A stretch of 64,000 bases of DNA from Sphingomonas sp. KR3-1. Its GTDB lineage: Bacteria; Pseudomonadota; Alphaproteobacteria; Sphingomonadales; Sphingomonadaceae. The notes under the pieces were generated by a model, which made no database searches, was not told the DNA's origin, and saw nothing but the letters and a program-made list of their open reading frames with translations. The position numbers and the translations under genes were made by a program. Positions 36,866 through 47,418 of this stretch are shown one piece after another (the stretch's first letter is position 1; each line of letters starts with the position of its first letter). Where the stretch lies: the NCBI RefSeq assembly GCF_040049295.1, contig NZ_JBDZDQ010000001.1, positions 1,612,001 to 1,676,000 on the forward strand, read 5' to 3'.

Positions 36866-38068
36866 ATGTCGCACATGAATTACGAGGCAGGGATGTTCGG
36901 ACGACAGGAGCGGCTGGAGTATACGGGTGACGAGGCGCCGAAGTCGCGGCGCTGGCTTTGGATCACCCTGGCCGTGGTGGCGGTGATCGCCATCGCCGCC
37001 TTCTTCATGATGGGCAAGCAGGACGGCGCCGCGGGCAAGCAGGCCGCCGCCAAGAATGCGTCCAAGGCGAACTCCCAGATCCCGACCGTCACGGTCGCGA
37101 TCCCGGGCCGCCAGTCGATCCAGGAAGTGATCAGCGGCACCGGCAGCCTGGCCGCCAAGCGCGAGATGCCGGTGGGTGTCGCCGGCGAGGGCGGCCTGGT
37201 CACGCGCGTCTTCGTCGAGCCGGGCGTCTGGGTGAACAAGGGCCAGGTGCTCGCCACGGTCGATCGCTCGGTGCAGGTGCAGACCGCCGAATCGCTCGGC
37301 GCGTCGGTGCGCGTCGCCGAAGCCGATGCGCGGCTCGCCCAGGCCAATCTCGAGCGTGCGCAGAAGCTCGTCTCAGGCGGCTTCATCTCGAAGGCGGACA
37401 TCGACCAGAAGACCGCGACCCGCGACCAGGCCAATGCCCGTGTCCGCGTCGCCCGCGCCCAGCTCGCCGAGACCCAGGCCCGCAACGGCCGCCTCGACAT
37501 CCGCGCGCCGGAAGCCGGGCTGGTGCTCACCCGCCAGGTCGAGCCGGGCCAGATCGTCAGCGCCGGTTCGGGCGTGCTCTTCCGCATGGCGATGGGCGGC
37601 CAGATGGAGCTGCGCGCGCAGCTTGCCGAGGCCGACCTCCAGCGCACCCGCGTCGGCTCGACCGCGCAGGTGACGCCGACCGGCAGCACCCAGGTGTTCA
37701 GCGGCTCGGTGTGGCAGGTCTCGCCGGTGATCGATCCGAACACCCGCCAGGGCATTGCCCGCATCCAGCTGAGCTACAACCCGGCGCTCCGCCCGGGCGG
37801 CTTCGCCAGCGCGCAGATCATCACCGGCTCGAACAGCGCGGTGATCCTGCCCCAGTCGGCGATCCAGAGCGATGCGCAGGGCAACTATGTCTACACGCTC
37901 GATGGCAAGGACCAGGCGATCCGCACCCCCGTCACCACCGGTGAAGTCACCGATGCGGGCGTGTCGATCACCCAGGGGCTGAGCGGCAGCGAGCGCGTGG
38001 TGATGACCGCGGGCGCGTTCCTCAATCCCGGCCAGAAGGTCATCCCCCAGCTCCTCAAGAAGCAGTAA
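36866..38068 (+). CDS. RND efflux periplasmic adaptor (membrane fusion protein)
   Basis: The roughly 400-residue protein has a cytoplasmic N-terminus, a single membrane anchor (WLWITLAVVAVIAIAAFFMM) and the adaptor fold: a split lipoyl domain (GEGGLVTRVFVEPGVWVNKGQVLATVD ahead of a helical hairpin, IRAPEAGLVL after it), a beta-barrel and a membrane-proximal domain. It bridges the inner membrane pump encoded next to an outer membrane channel not found here. The start may be 36866 or 36875, three codons later. Confidence 0.9.
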   Translation: MSHMNYEAGMFGRQERLEYTGDEAPKSRRWLWITLAVVAVIAIAAFFMMGKQDGAAGKQAAAKNASKANSQIPTVTVAIPGRQSIQEVISGTGSLAAKREMPVGVAGEGGLVTRVFVEPGVWVNKGQVLATVDRSVQVQTAESLGASVRVAEADARLAQANLERAQKLVSGGFISKADIDQKTATRDQANARVRVARAQLAETQARNGRLDIRAPEAGLVLTRQVEPGQIVSAGSGVLFRMAMGGQMELRAQLAEADLQRTRVGSTAQVTPTGSTQVFSGSVWQVSPVIDPNTRQGIARIQLSYNPALRPGGFASAQIITGSNSAVILPQSAIQSDAQGNYVYTLDGKDQAIRTPVTTGEVTDAGVSITQGLSGSERVVMTAGAFLNPGQKVIPQLLKKQ

Positions 38069-38079
38069 GGGCGCGCGTC

Positions 38080-41000
38080 ATGAGCTTCCGGAATATCTCC
38101 GCCTGGGCGATCCGGAACCCGGTTCCGCCGATCGTCCTGTTCCTCTTCCTCACGGTGGCTGGCCTGGTCAGCTTCAACCGGATGGACGTGAACAACAATC
38201 CGGACATCGATTTCCCGATCGTCTGGATCTCGATCAGCCAGCCGGGCGCCGCCCCGAGCGAGCTCGAGACGCAGATCACCCAGCAGGTGGAAAGCGCCGT
38301 GCGCAGCCTGCAGGGCATCGACGAGATCAACTCGACGGTGACCGAGGGCAATTCGCAGACCGTCGTCCAGCTCGCGATCGGCACCCCGATCGACCGCGCG
38401 GTGGAAGACGTGCGCAGCGCGATCCAGCAGGTTCGCGGCAACCTGCCCGACGGCATCCTCGAGCCGCAGATCGGCCGCGTCGATTCGGCGAGCGACAACG
38501 ATATCGCCAGCTTCACCGCGATCGCGCCCGACATGACCGTCGAGCAGCTCAGCTGGTACATCGACAACACGGTCGCCAAGAGCCTGCTCTCGATCGAGGG
38601 CATGTCCGCGGTGAACCGCAATGGCGGCGTCAACCGCGAGATCCGCGTCCAGATCGACCCGGCCAAGCTCCAGGCGTACGGCCTCACCGCCAGCCAGGTG
38701 AACCAGCAGCTGCGCGCGGTGAACATGAACGCCGCCGGCGGCCGCGCCGAGATTTCCGGATACGAGCAGTCGGTCCGCGTGCTCGGCAACGCCAAGGACG
38801 CCTATACGCTCGGCGAGACGCAGATCTCGGTCGGCAATGGCCGCACCATCCGCCTGTCCGACATCGCCAACGTGCAGGACAGCTATGCCGAGCTGCGCAG
38901 CACCGCGCGATTCAACGGCCATTCGGTGATCTCGTTCGACATCCAGCGCGCCAAGGGCGCGTCGGACGTGACGATCTATCACGAGGCCCAGAAGAAGCTC
39001 GATCAGCTCGAGAAGAACAACGACAAGGTCCATTTCGAGCTGCTCGCCAACTGGAGCAAATACGCCGAGCAGCAATATGATTCGGCGATGGAAGCGATGA
39101 TCGAGGGCGCCGTGCTCGCCGTCATCGTGGTGCTGATCTTCCTGCGCGACTGGCGCGCGACGGTGATCTCGGCGCTCGCCATCCCGCTTTCGTCGATCCC
39201 GGCCTTCTGGTTCATGGACCTGCTCGGCTTCACGCTGAACCAGATGACGCTGCTCGCGCTTTCGCTGGTCGCCGGCGTGCTGGTCGACGATGCGATCGTG
39301 GAGATCGAGAACATCGTGCGCCACATGCGGATGGGCAAATCCGCCTATCAGGCATCGATCGACGCGGCCGACGAGATCGGCATCGCCGTGCTCGCCACCA
39401 CCATGTCGATCGTCGCGGTGTTCCTGCCGGTCGGCCTGATGCCGGGCATCTCGGGCCAGTTCTTCAAGAATTTCGGCCTCACCGTCGTCGCCTCGGTGCT
39501 GATGAGCCTTGCCGTCGCGCGTCTCGTCACGCCGATGATCGCGGCCTATTTCCTCAAGGCGCATGGCGAGGCCAAGCACGGCGACAACATGCTGATGCGC
39601 GGCTATGTGAAGCTGCTGCGCTGGACGCTGCGGCACCGCTGGGCGGCGATCGTCGGCTTCTGCGCCTCGCTCGCGCTGACGATCGGCATGTTCTTCATCC
39701 TGCCGATGACCTTCCAGCCGACCCAGGACGAGGACCAGGTCACCGTCAATGTCGAGATGGTGCCGGGCACCACGCTCGAGCAGACCGACCGCATCGTCCA
39801 CCAGGTCGCCGAGCGCCTGCGCCCCGAGCCGAACGTCGAGAATCTCTATGAGCGTGCCAGCGTCGGCTCGGGCCGCGTGCTGGTGAAGCTCAAGGACAAG
39901 CGCACCGAGACCAGCGACGAATTCACGCGTCGCCTGGCCCCCGACCTGCTCAAGATCCCCGATGCCCGGGTCGGCTTCCGCGCCCAGGGCGGCTGGGGCT
40001 CGAGCGGCCGCGCGCTGACGGTGACGCTGGGCGGCGAGGATCCCGTGCTGCTCACCCAGACCGCGCTCAAGCTGGTCGAGCAGATGTCGAAGATGCCGGA
40101 AGTCGTCGCGCCGCGGATCGCGGGCGACCTCAACCGGCCGGAGATCGTGATCAAGCCCCGCCTCGACCTGGCGGCGAACCTCGGTGTCACCACCGCGGCG
40201 CTGTCCAGCGCGATCCGCATCGCGACGCTGGGCGACATCGACCAGAACAGCGCCAAGTTCTCGCTGTCCGATCGCCAGATCCCGATCCGCGTGGCGCTGG
40301 AGGAGAATGCCCGCGCCAAGCTCGACACGATCAAGAACCTGCCGGTGCAGACGCAGAATGGCGGTTCGGTCCAGCTCGGCACCGTGGCGGACATCGCCTT
40401 CGGCACGGGCCCGACCAAGATCGAGCGCCTGAACCTGCAGCGCCGCGTCGTCGTCGGTGCCGACCTGGCGACCGATCCCAAGACCGGCAAGGCCGTCGTC
40501 TCGGGCGTCGCGCTCCAGAAGATCCACGAGCTGCCGGTGATGAAGGCGCTGCCGATCGGCGTCGCGGAAATGACCGTGGGCAACCAGAAGTGGCAGGCGG
40601 AGATGGTGAAGAACTTCATCATCGCGCTGATGTCGGGCGTGTTCCTGGTCTTCGCGGTGCTGGTGCTGCTCTATCGCCGCTTCATGTCGCCGCTGGTCAA
40701 CATGGGCTCGCTGCTCAACGCGCCGCTGGGCGGGCTGCTCGCGCTGTGGATCGCCGGCCAGCCGATCTCGATGCCGGTGCTGATCGGCGCGCTGATGCTG
40801 TTCGGCATCGTCGCGAAGAACTCGATCCTGCTCGTCGACTTCGCGCTGGAGGAGATGGCCAAGGGCGTCGACAAGTTCACCGCGATCGTCGACGCCGGGC
40901 ACAAGCGCGCCCAGCCGATCGTGATGACCACGGTGGCAATGGTCGCGGGCATGATCCCGACGGCGCTGTCGCTCAACGGCGACAGCTCGTGGCGCGCGCC

Positions 41001-41235
41001 GATGGGCATCACCGTGATCGGCGGCCTGATCCTGTCGACGCTGCTCACGCTGGTGATGGTGCCGGCGCTGTTCAGCCTCGCGGTCGGCCTCGAGCACTGG
41101 CTCGGACCGAAGCTGTCGCGCCGCCTGCTCACCTACAAGCCGGGCGACGATGGCAGCCGGGTGATCGGCCAGTCGCATGGCGGCGGGACGATCGAGCACA
41201 AGCCCGGGGACGACGCGCCGCAGCCTGCGGAGTGA
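38080..41235 (+). CDS. RND-family efflux transporter permease (AcrB-like)
   Basis: This is a proton-driven multidrug efflux pump of 1051 residues with two repeats of six membrane segments. It starts [22 protein letters not shown] and has the large periplasmic porter loops and the fourth-segment proton-relay aspartates in [22 protein letters not shown]. It begins 11 bases after the adaptor gene. The C-terminal tail after the last membrane segment is long (about 45 residues) and polar. It falls in the general HAE1 or Czc-like range; substrates cannot be inferred. Confidence 0.93.
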   Translation: MSFRNISAWAIRNPVPPIVLFLFLTVAGLVSFNRMDVNNNPDIDFPIVWISISQPGAAPSELETQITQQVESAVRSLQGIDEINSTVTEGNSQTVVQLAIGTPIDRAVEDVRSAIQQVRGNLPDGILEPQIGRVDSASDNDIASFTAIAPDMTVEQLSWYIDNTVAKSLLSIEGMSAVNRNGGVNREIRVQIDPAKLQAYGLTASQVNQQLRAVNMNAAGGRAEISGYEQSVRVLGNAKDAYTLGETQISVGNGRTIRLSDIANVQDSYAELRSTARFNGHSVISFDIQRAKGASDVTIYHEAQKKLDQLEKNNDKVHFELLANWSKYAEQQYDSAMEAMIEGAVLAVIVVLIFLRDWRATVISALAIPLSSIPAFWFMDLLGFTLNQMTLLALSLVAGVLVDDAIVEIENIVRHMRMGKSAYQASIDAADEIGIAVLATTMSIVAVFLPVGLMPGISGQFFKNFGLTVVASVLMSLAVARLVTPMIAAYFLKAHGEAKHGDNMLMRGYVKLLRWTLRHRWAAIVGFCASLALTIGMFFILPMTFQPTQDEDQVTVNVEMVPGTTLEQTDRIVHQVAERLRPEPNVENLYERASVGSGRVLVKLKDKRTETSDEFTRRLAPDLLKIPDARVGFRAQGGWGSSGRALTVTLGGEDPVLLTQTALKLVEQMSKMPEVVAPRIAGDLNRPEIVIKPRLDLAANLGVTTAALSSAIRIATLGDIDQNSAKFSLSDRQIPIRVALEENARAKLDTIKNLPVQTQNGGSVQLGTVADIAFGTGPTKIERLNLQRRVVVGADLATDPKTGKAVVSGVALQKIHELPVMKALPIGVAEMTVGNQKWQAEMVKNFIIALMSGVFLVFAVLVLLYRRFMSPLVNMGSLLNAPLGGLLALWIAGQPISMPVLIGALMLFGIVAKNSILLVDFALEEMAKGVDKFTAIVDAGHKRAQPIVMTTVAMVAGMIPTALSLNGDSSWRAPMGITVIGGLILSTLLTLVMVPALFSLAVGLEHWLGPKLSRRLLTYKPGDDGSRVIGQSHGGGTIEHKPGDDAPQPAE

Positions 41236-41266
41236 ACTTGATCCCGTCTGATGTATTGGGGAGTGC

Positions 41267-42532
41267 GTGACCTTGTCGCGCGCTCCCCTTTCTTCATCGG
41301 AGCCGGTGCCCGCCGGCCTCCGCCAGATGCGCCTGGTCGCCACCGGCCTGCTGATCGCGATGGCGGCGCTGTTCCTGCTCGCCCGCGCGTTCGACGCCGT
41401 CCATCCGGCGTTCGGCTATGTCCGCGCCTTTGCCGAGGCGGCGATGGTCGGCGGCCTGGCCGACTGGTTCGCGGTGACCGCGCTGTTCCGCCACCCGCTC
41501 CATTTGCCGATCCCGCACACCGCGATCATCCCGCGCAACAAGGACCGGATCGCCTCCACCCTCGCCCAGTTCCTCCGCGACAATTTCCTCACCCCCAAGG
41601 TCGTCGCACGGCGGATGCAGCGGCTCGACATCGCCGGCGCGGCGGGGCGCTGGCTCGCCAACCCGGTGCATGGCGACGGCCGGATCGGGCGCAGCGCCAG
41701 CCGCCTCGCCGCCGATTTCCTCGAATCGCTCGACCAGGAGCGGCTGGGCGGCATGGCCAAGGGCGCGATCGCCGCGCGGTTGCGCGGGATCGACCTCGCC
41801 CCGCTGCTCGGCCAGGCGCTCGGCGCCGCGATCGCCAAGAACCGCCACCTGCCGCTGCTCGACGGGATGATCCGCTGGGCGGGACGGATGCTGGCGATGA
41901 ACGACCATCTGATCCGCGAGATGGTCCACGCCCGCGCCGGCGGCATCATGCGCTGGACCGGGCTCGACGAGACGCTCGCCAACAAGATCATCGAGGGGCT
42001 CGACAAGCTGCTGACCGAGATGGCCGAGGATCCCGAGCATCCGCTGCGCCGCAAGGCCGAGGAGGGGCTGGAGCGCTTCGCCGATGACCTCCAGCACAAG
42101 CCCGAGCTGCGCGAAAAGGTCGAGGCGTTCAAGCTCGAGATGCTCGAGAACCAGGCCTTCCAGAAGTGGATCGACGGGCTGTGGGAAACCAGCCGCGCCG
42201 CGCTGCTCCGCCTGGCGCGCGATCCCGGCAAGGCGCTCGGCGGCCGGATGGGCGAGACGCTGCGCCAGTTCGGCGTCACCCTCCAGCAGGACAAGCGCCT
42301 GGCCGACACGATCAACCGCTTCGCGCGCCGCAGCGCGGTCGGCGCCGCCACCGATTATGGCGACGGCATCGTCCGGCTGGTCTCCGACACGATCCGCGGC
42401 TGGGACGCGCAGACCGTCACCGGCCGGCTGGAAAACGCCGTCGGCCGCGACCTGCAGTATATCCGCATCAACGGCACGCTGGTCGGCGGGCTGGTCGGCG
42501 TCGCGATCCACATCGTGGACGCGCTGCTCTAG
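41267..42532 (+). CDS. DUF445 membrane-associated protein (YjiN-like)
   Basis: The 421-residue product has an N-terminal membrane segment (LVATGLLIAMAALFLLA) and the DUF445 core (AAMVGGLADWFAVTALFRHPL; PHTAIIPRNKDRIASTLAQF). A long helical region and a short C-terminal hydrophobic segment (NGTLVGGLVGVAIHIVDALL) follow. The E. coli relative is YjiN; function is unknown. The GTG at 41267 has a GGGGAG site. The stop overlaps the convergent gene by four bases. Confidence 0.87.
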   Translation: MTLSRAPLSSSEPVPAGLRQMRLVATGLLIAMAALFLLARAFDAVHPAFGYVRAFAEAAMVGGLADWFAVTALFRHPLHLPIPHTAIIPRNKDRIASTLAQFLRDNFLTPKVVARRMQRLDIAGAAGRWLANPVHGDGRIGRSASRLAADFLESLDQERLGGMAKGAIAARLRGIDLAPLLGQALGAAIAKNRHLPLLDGMIRWAGRMLAMNDHLIREMVHARAGGIMRWTGLDETLANKIIEGLDKLLTEMAEDPEHPLRRKAEEGLERFADDLQHKPELREKVEAFKLEMLENQAFQKWIDGLWETSRAALLRLARDPGKALGGRMGETLRQFGVTLQQDKRLADTINRFARRSAVGAATDYGDGIVRLVSDTIRGWDAQTVTGRLENAVGRDLQYIRINGTLVGGLVGVAIHIVDALL

Positions 42533-42975
42533 GCCGCCACGCCCTCCAGCACGATCTCGCCCTGGTCCTCGCCGTCCCAATAATGGGCGCGCGTGCCATG
42601 GACCTTGATCAGCACCAGCCCCGGCGTGTCGACGCCCTGCTTGAACCACATCGACAGGCCCTTGGTCCAATGCGCCTCGAACGCCGCCTTGTCGCGGATC
42701 AGCTCGGCGCGGCCCTCGATATGGACGAAGACCGGCTTCATGCCGAGCAGCCCGCCCTTCGCCTGGAAGCCCAGGCCGACATTGGCGTCCGCGCCGATAT
42801 CGGCGATCAGCCGCGTGTCCTCGCAGGCGAAGAACCAATTGTCGCCGTCATAGTCGACGTCGCGGTTGTTGCTCATCGGGCGCGCGGCGATCGCGCCATT
42901 CTCGGTGTGCGTGGAGAGCATCGCGAAATCGACGTCCTTCATCAGTTCAGCGAGCTCTTTCAGAGTCTTGGCCAT
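42529..42975 (-). CDS. Pyridoxamine 5'-phosphate oxidase-fold protein, stress protein 26 type
   Basis: The 148-residue protein has the split-barrel flavin-binding fold of the general stress protein 26 group (ELAELMKDVDFAMLSTHTENGAIAARPMS; DGDNWFFACEDTRLIADI). Unlike the nearby pdxH it lacks the PdxH C-terminal signature, so it is not a vitamin B6 enzyme. It may bind FMN or F420-like cofactors. The ATG at 42975 has a GGAGAGG site; longer starts run back into the HAD gene. Confidence 0.85.
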   Translation of the reverse strand: MAKTLKELAELMKDVDFAMLSTHTENGAIAARPMSNNRDVDYDGDNWFFACEDTRLIADIGADANVGLGFQAKGGLLGMKPVFVHIEGRAELIRDKAAFEAHWTKGLSMWFKQGVDTPGLVLIKVHGTRAHYWDGEDQGEIVLEGVAA

Positions 42976-43024
42976 TTTTTCCTCTCCACAGGATCTGCTG
43001 GGCCAAGAACGAACGCCGCCGCGA

Positions 43025-43696
43025 TTATCTCCAGTCGAAAAGCGGCCAGCCCTTCTCGACCGCAAGCTTCTGCAACGGCCCATGCGCGTTGACCGCATAG
43101 CCCTCGTCCGCCCAGGCCAGCATCGGCGCGTCGGAGACATGGTCCGAATAGGCCCGGATGTGCGCGCTGCCACGCGGAATGCCCTGCCCCGCCATCCAGC
43201 TCTCGATTCTTTGGAGCTTTACGGGGCCGTAACAGTTATCCCCTTCGATCAGGGAGAGAATCCGGCCTTGCCCATCGCGCTTCGCCTCGGTTGCGATCAC
43301 ATCGTCGATGCCCAGGCGGCGCGCGATCGCGGCGGCGTAATAGCCATGCGAGGCCGTCGCCATGACGATGCGATAGCCTTGGGCCCGGTCCGCAGCGATC
43401 CGTTCGCGCGCGCCGTGGAGCACGCCGTGCGTAGCTTCATGCTCGGCAAAGGCTTCGGCGACCGCCGCCATTTCCGCCGGCGTCAGCGCCCCGCCGAGCA
43501 GCAGGCGCTGCGAGAATTGCTTGAGGCCCACCCGGTCGGTCAGCTTGAGCAGATAGCCCAGGCCCGCCACGCCCACCGCCGGGAACAGCGCCAGCCGCCA
43601 CGGCGCGCGCCGCTTCGCCGCCGCGATCAGGAACCGCGTCCAGGTCGGTGCCGCGGTGATCGTCTTGTCCATGTCGTAGATTGCAAGGTATCGCAT
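43025..43696 (-). CDS. HAD-superfamily subfamily IB hydrolase
   Basis: The 223-residue phosphatase-type enzyme has motif I in LAIYDMDKTIT (nucleophile and acid Asp), motif II near MATASHGYYAAAIARRLG and motif III/IV in AYSDHVSDAPML, with a helical cap between. Subfamily IB includes phosphoserine phosphatase and related enzymes; the length and cap suggest a small-molecule phosphatase with unknown substrate. The ATG at 43696 directly precedes the conserved first strand. Confidence 0.87.
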   Translation of the reverse strand: MRYLAIYDMDKTITAAPTWTRFLIAAAKRRAPWRLALFPAVGVAGLGYLLKLTDRVGLKQFSQRLLLGGALTPAEMAAVAEAFAEHEATHGVLHGARERIAADRAQGYRIVMATASHGYYAAAIARRLGIDDVIATEAKRDGQGRILSLIEGDNCYGPVKLQRIESWMAGQGIPRGSAHIRAYSDHVSDAPMLAWADEGYAVNAHGPLQKLAVEKGWPLFDWR

Positions 43697-43757
43697 TGAG
43701 ACATCTACGAGCGGCAGTGCTTGCCGATCCAGCCCGAATCGCGGAAAGGTGCACGCG

Positions 43758-44870
43758 ATGAGCGCCAGGGCGGATTTCGAGAGGGTTGATTCCGATGGCG
43801 GCGGCGCGACGCTCCGCTTCACCGGCAATCTCGTGCTCGCCTGCATCGGCGACCTGGCCGACCGGCTCGAGGCGCAGGACGGCGCGGTCGCCCGGATCGA
43901 TCTTTCGGGGATCGACCGGATCGACACCGTCGGCGCCTGGGTGGTCCACCGCTTCGCGCGCGACAAGGAAGCCACGGTCGAGGGGCTCGAGGGCGACGAG
44001 CAGCATCTGTTCGACCAGGTCGTCGCCGCCGAGCATCCGATCGCGCTCCCGCCCGAGCCCGCCTCCGCCTTCGTCCACCTGCTCGGTGAGGTCGGCGATG
44101 CGGTATTCACCGCGGCGCACACGCTCTACGGCCTGCTCGGCTTCCTGGGCGCCACGCTGATCGCCTTCTGGAACGTCGCCACGCATCCGCGCCGCTTCCG
44201 CTTCAACGCCACCGTCCAGCGCTTCGAGGTCGTCGGCGTCTCGGCGCTGTGGATCATCGGGCTGATGAGCTTCCTGATCGGCATCGTCATCGCCCAGCAG
44301 GGCGCGGTGCAACTCCGCCAGTTCGGCGCCGAGGTCTATACGATCAACCTGGTCGGCCGCATCACCTTGCGCGAGCTCGGCGTGCTGATGACCGCGATCA
44401 TGATCGCCGGCCGCTCGGGCTCGGCCTTCGCCGCGCAGATCGGCACGATGAAGCTCACCGAAGAGATCGACGCGATGCGCACGATCGGCGTCTCGCCGAT
44501 GGAGGCGCTGGTGCTGCCGCGCACGCTGGCGGTAGTGATGATGATGCCGCTGCTCGGCTTCTATTCGGCGCTGATCGGCATCATCGGCGGCGGCCTGCTC
44601 TGCTGGGTGCAGCTCGGCATCCCTCCGGTGACCTTCATCCAGCGCATCCGCGAAGTCGTGCCGCTCAGCGACCTGTGGGTCGGCCTGGTCAAGGCGCCGG
44701 TGTTCGGCGCGATCATCGCCATCGCCGGCTGCTTCCAGGGCATGCAGGTCGAGGGCGATGCCGAGCAGGTCGGCCACCGCACCACCACGGCGGTGGTGCA
44801 GGGAATCTTCCTGGTGATCGTGCTCGACGCCTTTTTCGCCGTGTTCTTCAGCCAGATCGGGTGGATATGA
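43758..44870 (+). CDS. mlaE: MlaE-family ABC transporter permease with STAS-like N-terminus
   Basis: This is the permease of an Mla-type phospholipid transport system. Residues about 1-100 form a STAS-like domain (AVARIDLSGIDRIDTVGAWVV), fused here although MlaB is a separate protein in E. coli. The rest is the five-helix MlaE core (GLMSFLIGIVIAQQGAVQL; AIMIAGRSGSAFAAQIGTMK). GGAAAGG is eight bases before the ATG at 43758. Its stop overlaps the ATP-binding gene start (ATGA). Confidence 0.88.
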   Translation: MSARADFERVDSDGGGATLRFTGNLVLACIGDLADRLEAQDGAVARIDLSGIDRIDTVGAWVVHRFARDKEATVEGLEGDEQHLFDQVVAAEHPIALPPEPASAFVHLLGEVGDAVFTAAHTLYGLLGFLGATLIAFWNVATHPRRFRFNATVQRFEVVGVSALWIIGLMSFLIGIVIAQQGAVQLRQFGAEVYTINLVGRITLRELGVLMTAIMIAGRSGSAFAAQIGTMKLTEEIDAMRTIGVSPMEALVLPRTLAVVMMMPLLGFYSALIGIIGGGLLCWVQLGIPPVTFIQRIREVVPLSDLWVGLVKAPVFGAIIAIAGCFQGMQVEGDAEQVGHRTTTAVVQGIFLVIVLDAFFAVFFSQIGWI

Positions 44871-45703
44871 GCACGCGCCCGCCCCGCGACGATATCGTCA
44901 TCGCCGTCCGCGGCCTGAAGAACTGCTTCGGCGACCAGGTCGTGCACGAGGGGCTCGACCTCGAGGTGCGCCGCGGCGAGATCCTCGGCGTGGTCGGCGG
45001 ATCGGGCACCGGCAAGTCGGTGCTGATGCGCTCGATCATCGGCCTGCAGACCCCGGTCGAAGGCGAAGTCGAAGTGTTCGGCGAGAACACGATCGGCCGC
45101 GAGGAGACCGAGGCGACGGCGATCCGCAAGCGCTGGGGCATCCTGTTCCAGGGCGGCGCGCTGTTCTCGACGCTCACCGTGTCCGAGAACGTCCAGGTCC
45201 CGCTCAAGGAATTCTACCCCCAGCTCGACCAGGCGCTGCTCGACGAGATCGCCGCCTACAAGGTGGTGATGACCGGCCTGCCGCCCGAGGCCGCGCCCAA
45301 ATACCCCTCCGAGCTTTCGGGCGGCATGAAGAAGCGCGCCGGGCTGGCGCGCGCGCTGGCGCTCGATCCCGAGCTGCTGTTCCTCGACGAGCCCACCGCC
45401 GGGCTCGATCCGATCGGCGCGGCGGCGTTCGACGAGCTCACCGCGTCGCTCCAGAAGACGCTCGGGCTCACCGTGTTCCTGATCACCCATGATCTCGACA
45501 CGCTCTACGCCATCTGCGACCGCGTCGCGGTGCTGGCGGACAAGAAGGTTATCGCAGTCGGAACCATTCCCGAGCTGCTCGCCTTGGATCACCCGTGGAT
45601 CCAGGAATATTTCAACGGACCGCGCGGACGCGCCGCGGTCGGCAGCGCCAAGGCGCACCAGGTCGCGCAGGCGGCCGAAAACAGGGCTGAGGACAGGGGC
45701 TGA
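44867..45703 (+). CDS. mlaF: Mla-type ABC transporter ATP-binding protein
   Basis: The 278-residue ATPase has Walker A (GGSGTGKSVLM), a Q-loop (ILFQGGALFSTLTV), the signature LSGGMKKRAGLARAL, Walker B (LLFLDEPTAGLDP) and the H-loop (ITHDLDTLY). The GGMKKR variant in the signature is typical of the MlaF subgroup. It is translationally coupled on both sides (ATGA and TGATG). Confidence 0.93.
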   Translation: MSTRPPRDDIVIAVRGLKNCFGDQVVHEGLDLEVRRGEILGVVGGSGTGKSVLMRSIIGLQTPVEGEVEVFGENTIGREETEATAIRKRWGILFQGGALFSTLTVSENVQVPLKEFYPQLDQALLDEIAAYKVVMTGLPPEAAPKYPSELSGGMKKRAGLARALALDPELLFLDEPTAGLDPIGAAAFDELTASLQKTLGLTVFLITHDLDTLYAICDRVAVLADKKVIAVGTIPELLALDHPWIQEYFNGPRGRAAVGSAKAHQVAQAAENRAEDRG

Positions 45704-46668
45704 TGGAAACTCGATCGAATCACGTGCTCGTCGGCACCGTCGTGCTGATCCTGCTCGCCGTGCTTGCCCTGTTCATCGTCTGGCTGGCGCAGCTCTCGGG
45801 CGGCAATGAGCGCCAATATGACATCTTCTTCCGCCAGGCGGTCGACGGGCTCAACCCGGGCTCGGCGGTGGCATTCTCCGGCGTGCCCTCGGGCCAGGTG
45901 AAGGCGATCGAATTCTGGAAGCCCGATCCCCAGCTGGTGCGCGTGCGCATCACCGTGAAGGAGGAAGTGCCGATCCTCGAAGGCACCACCGCGACGATCC
46001 AGAGCAGCTTCACCGGCCCCAGCACCGTGCAGCTCGAAGGCGCGGTGAAGGGCGCCCCGCCGATCAAGTGCCCGCGCGAGCATCCCGAGGCGGCCTGCCC
46101 GCTCGGCGTGCCGGTGATCCCGACCAAGCCCGGCGGCCTCGGCGCGATCTTCTCCTCCGCGCCGAAGCTGCTCGAGCGGCTGACGACGCTGACCGAGCGG
46201 CTGACCGAGCTGATGAGCGACAAGAACCAGGCCTCGATCGCCGGCATCCTGGCGAACACCAATCGCCTGACCGACGCGCTCGCCGATCGCGGGCCCGAGA
46301 TCGCCGCGACGCTGGCCGAGACGCGGATCGCGATCCAGAAGTTCGGCGTCGCCACCGAGCAGATCGGCGAGCTCGCCAAGACGACCAACGGCGTCGTCTC
46401 CGAGGACATCAAGCCGACCATCGCCAATCTGAACAAGACGATCGCCTCGGCCAAGCGCAGCATGGATGCGCTGGAAGGCGCAGTGAACGATGCGCGGCCG
46501 GGCGTGCAGAACTTCTCGAAGAAGACGATGCCCGAGATCGGCCAGCTCATCCAGGATCTGCGCCAGATGGCCCAGTCGCTCTCCTCGGTCGCCGACAAGA
46601 TCGATCAGGGCGGCGCCGGCGGCCTGGTCGGCGGCACCAAACTCCCCGACTACAAGCCCAAGAAGTGA
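45703..46668 (+). CDS. mlaD: MlaD-family substrate-binding protein
   Basis: The 321-residue protein is anchored by an N-terminal helix (HVLVGTVVLILLAVLALFIVWLA) and carries one MCE domain (YDIFFRQAVDGLNPGSAVAFSGVPSGQV) followed by a long helical C-terminus rich in heptad-like repeats. MCE proteins form hexameric rings that carry lipids between membranes. The extended helical tail resembles the longer alphaproteobacterial MCE proteins and could form a needle. The ATG overlaps the previous stop by one base. Confidence 0.92.
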   Translation: METRSNHVLVGTVVLILLAVLALFIVWLAQLSGGNERQYDIFFRQAVDGLNPGSAVAFSGVPSGQVKAIEFWKPDPQLVRVRITVKEEVPILEGTTATIQSSFTGPSTVQLEGAVKGAPPIKCPREHPEAACPLGVPVIPTKPGGLGAIFSSAPKLLERLTTLTERLTELMSDKNQASIAGILANTNRLTDALADRGPEIAATLAETRIAIQKFGVATEQIGELAKTTNGVVSEDIKPTIANLNKTIASAKRSMDALEGAVNDARPGVQNFSKKTMPEIGQLIQDLRQMAQSLSSVADKIDQGGAGGLVGGTKLPDYKPKK

Positions 46669-46676
46669 GGCCCGCG

Positions 46677-47276
46677 ATGAAGAAGCTCGCACTCCTGCTC
46701 CTGGCTGGCCCGCTCGCCGCGCCGCTCGGCGGCTGCGTCTCGATCGGCGGCAAGCCGCCCAAGGTGCCGTTCATCACGATCCAGGCGGCCGAGCAGATCA
46801 AGCCCGGCGACCTGCAGACCCCCGCCTCGGGATCGACCGTCACCGTCGTCTTCCCCACGGTGCCGCATGAGCTGGCGACGACGCGCGTGCCGGTCCATTC
46901 GGGCGCCAACGACGTCTCCTATCTGAAGGACGCCCAGTGGGTGGAGGCGCCGCCGCGCCTGTTCGCCCGGCTGGTCGGCGACACGATCTCGGCGCGCACC
47001 GGCCGCCCGGTGTTGAGCTATCGCCAGTCGCAGGTCGATCCGGGCGCGACGCTCTCGGGCGAGCTGCGCAGCTTCGGCATCGACGCGGATACCAACGAGG
47101 CCGTGGTCCAGTTCGACGCGCTGCTGGTGAAGGGCAGCGATCCCGCCGCCTTCCAGAAGCGCCGCTTCGAAGCGCGCGTGCCGGTCACCGAAGTGAAGCC
47201 GGCCCCGGTGGCGGCGGCGCTCAACCAGGCGGCGAACCAGGTCGCGGTGGAAGTGGCGGACTGGATCGGGAAATAG
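46677..47276 (+). CDS. ABC-type transport auxiliary lipoprotein
   Basis: The 199-residue product is a lipoprotein: the signal ends in PLGGC (lipobox cysteine at residue 20). The mature part resembles the auxiliary component of MCE/Mla-type operons (PqiC-like; ARLVGDTISARTGRPVL; GELRSFGIDADTNEAVVQFD). It likely docks the MCE protein at the outer membrane. It follows mlaD after eight bases. No mlaC homologue is seen in this cluster. Confidence 0.87.
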   Translation: MKKLALLLLAGPLAAPLGGCVSIGGKPPKVPFITIQAAEQIKPGDLQTPASGSTVTVVFPTVPHELATTRVPVHSGANDVSYLKDAQWVEAPPRLFARLVGDTISARTGRPVLSYRQSQVDPGATLSGELRSFGIDADTNEAVVQFDALLVKGSDPAAFQKRRFEARVPVTEVKPAPVAAALNQAANQVAVEVADWIGK

Positions 47277-47295
47277 GCTTCCGGCTCTCCCAATG

Positions 47296-47402
47296 CGTCA
47301 CCCCCGCGAAAGCGGGGCCCCATCTCCCGGACTATCCCAGCTCGCTTCGGCTGTAGTGGCCGTACGCGCGCGCGATGGGTCCCCGCTTTCGCGGGGATGA
47401 CG
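47296..47402. repeat. Palindromic repeat, diverged member of family A
   Basis: Arms at 47296-47324 and 47374-47402 pair over 29 bases with two mismatches (core CCCCGCGAAAGCGGGG) around a 49-base loop. The arm layout resembles the repeats at 5272 and 6029, with GCGAAAGC in place of GGCGAAAGCC. It separates the convergent lipoprotein and isomerase genes. Confidence 0.8.
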
Positions 47403-47418
47403 GTAGCGGATGCGCTGC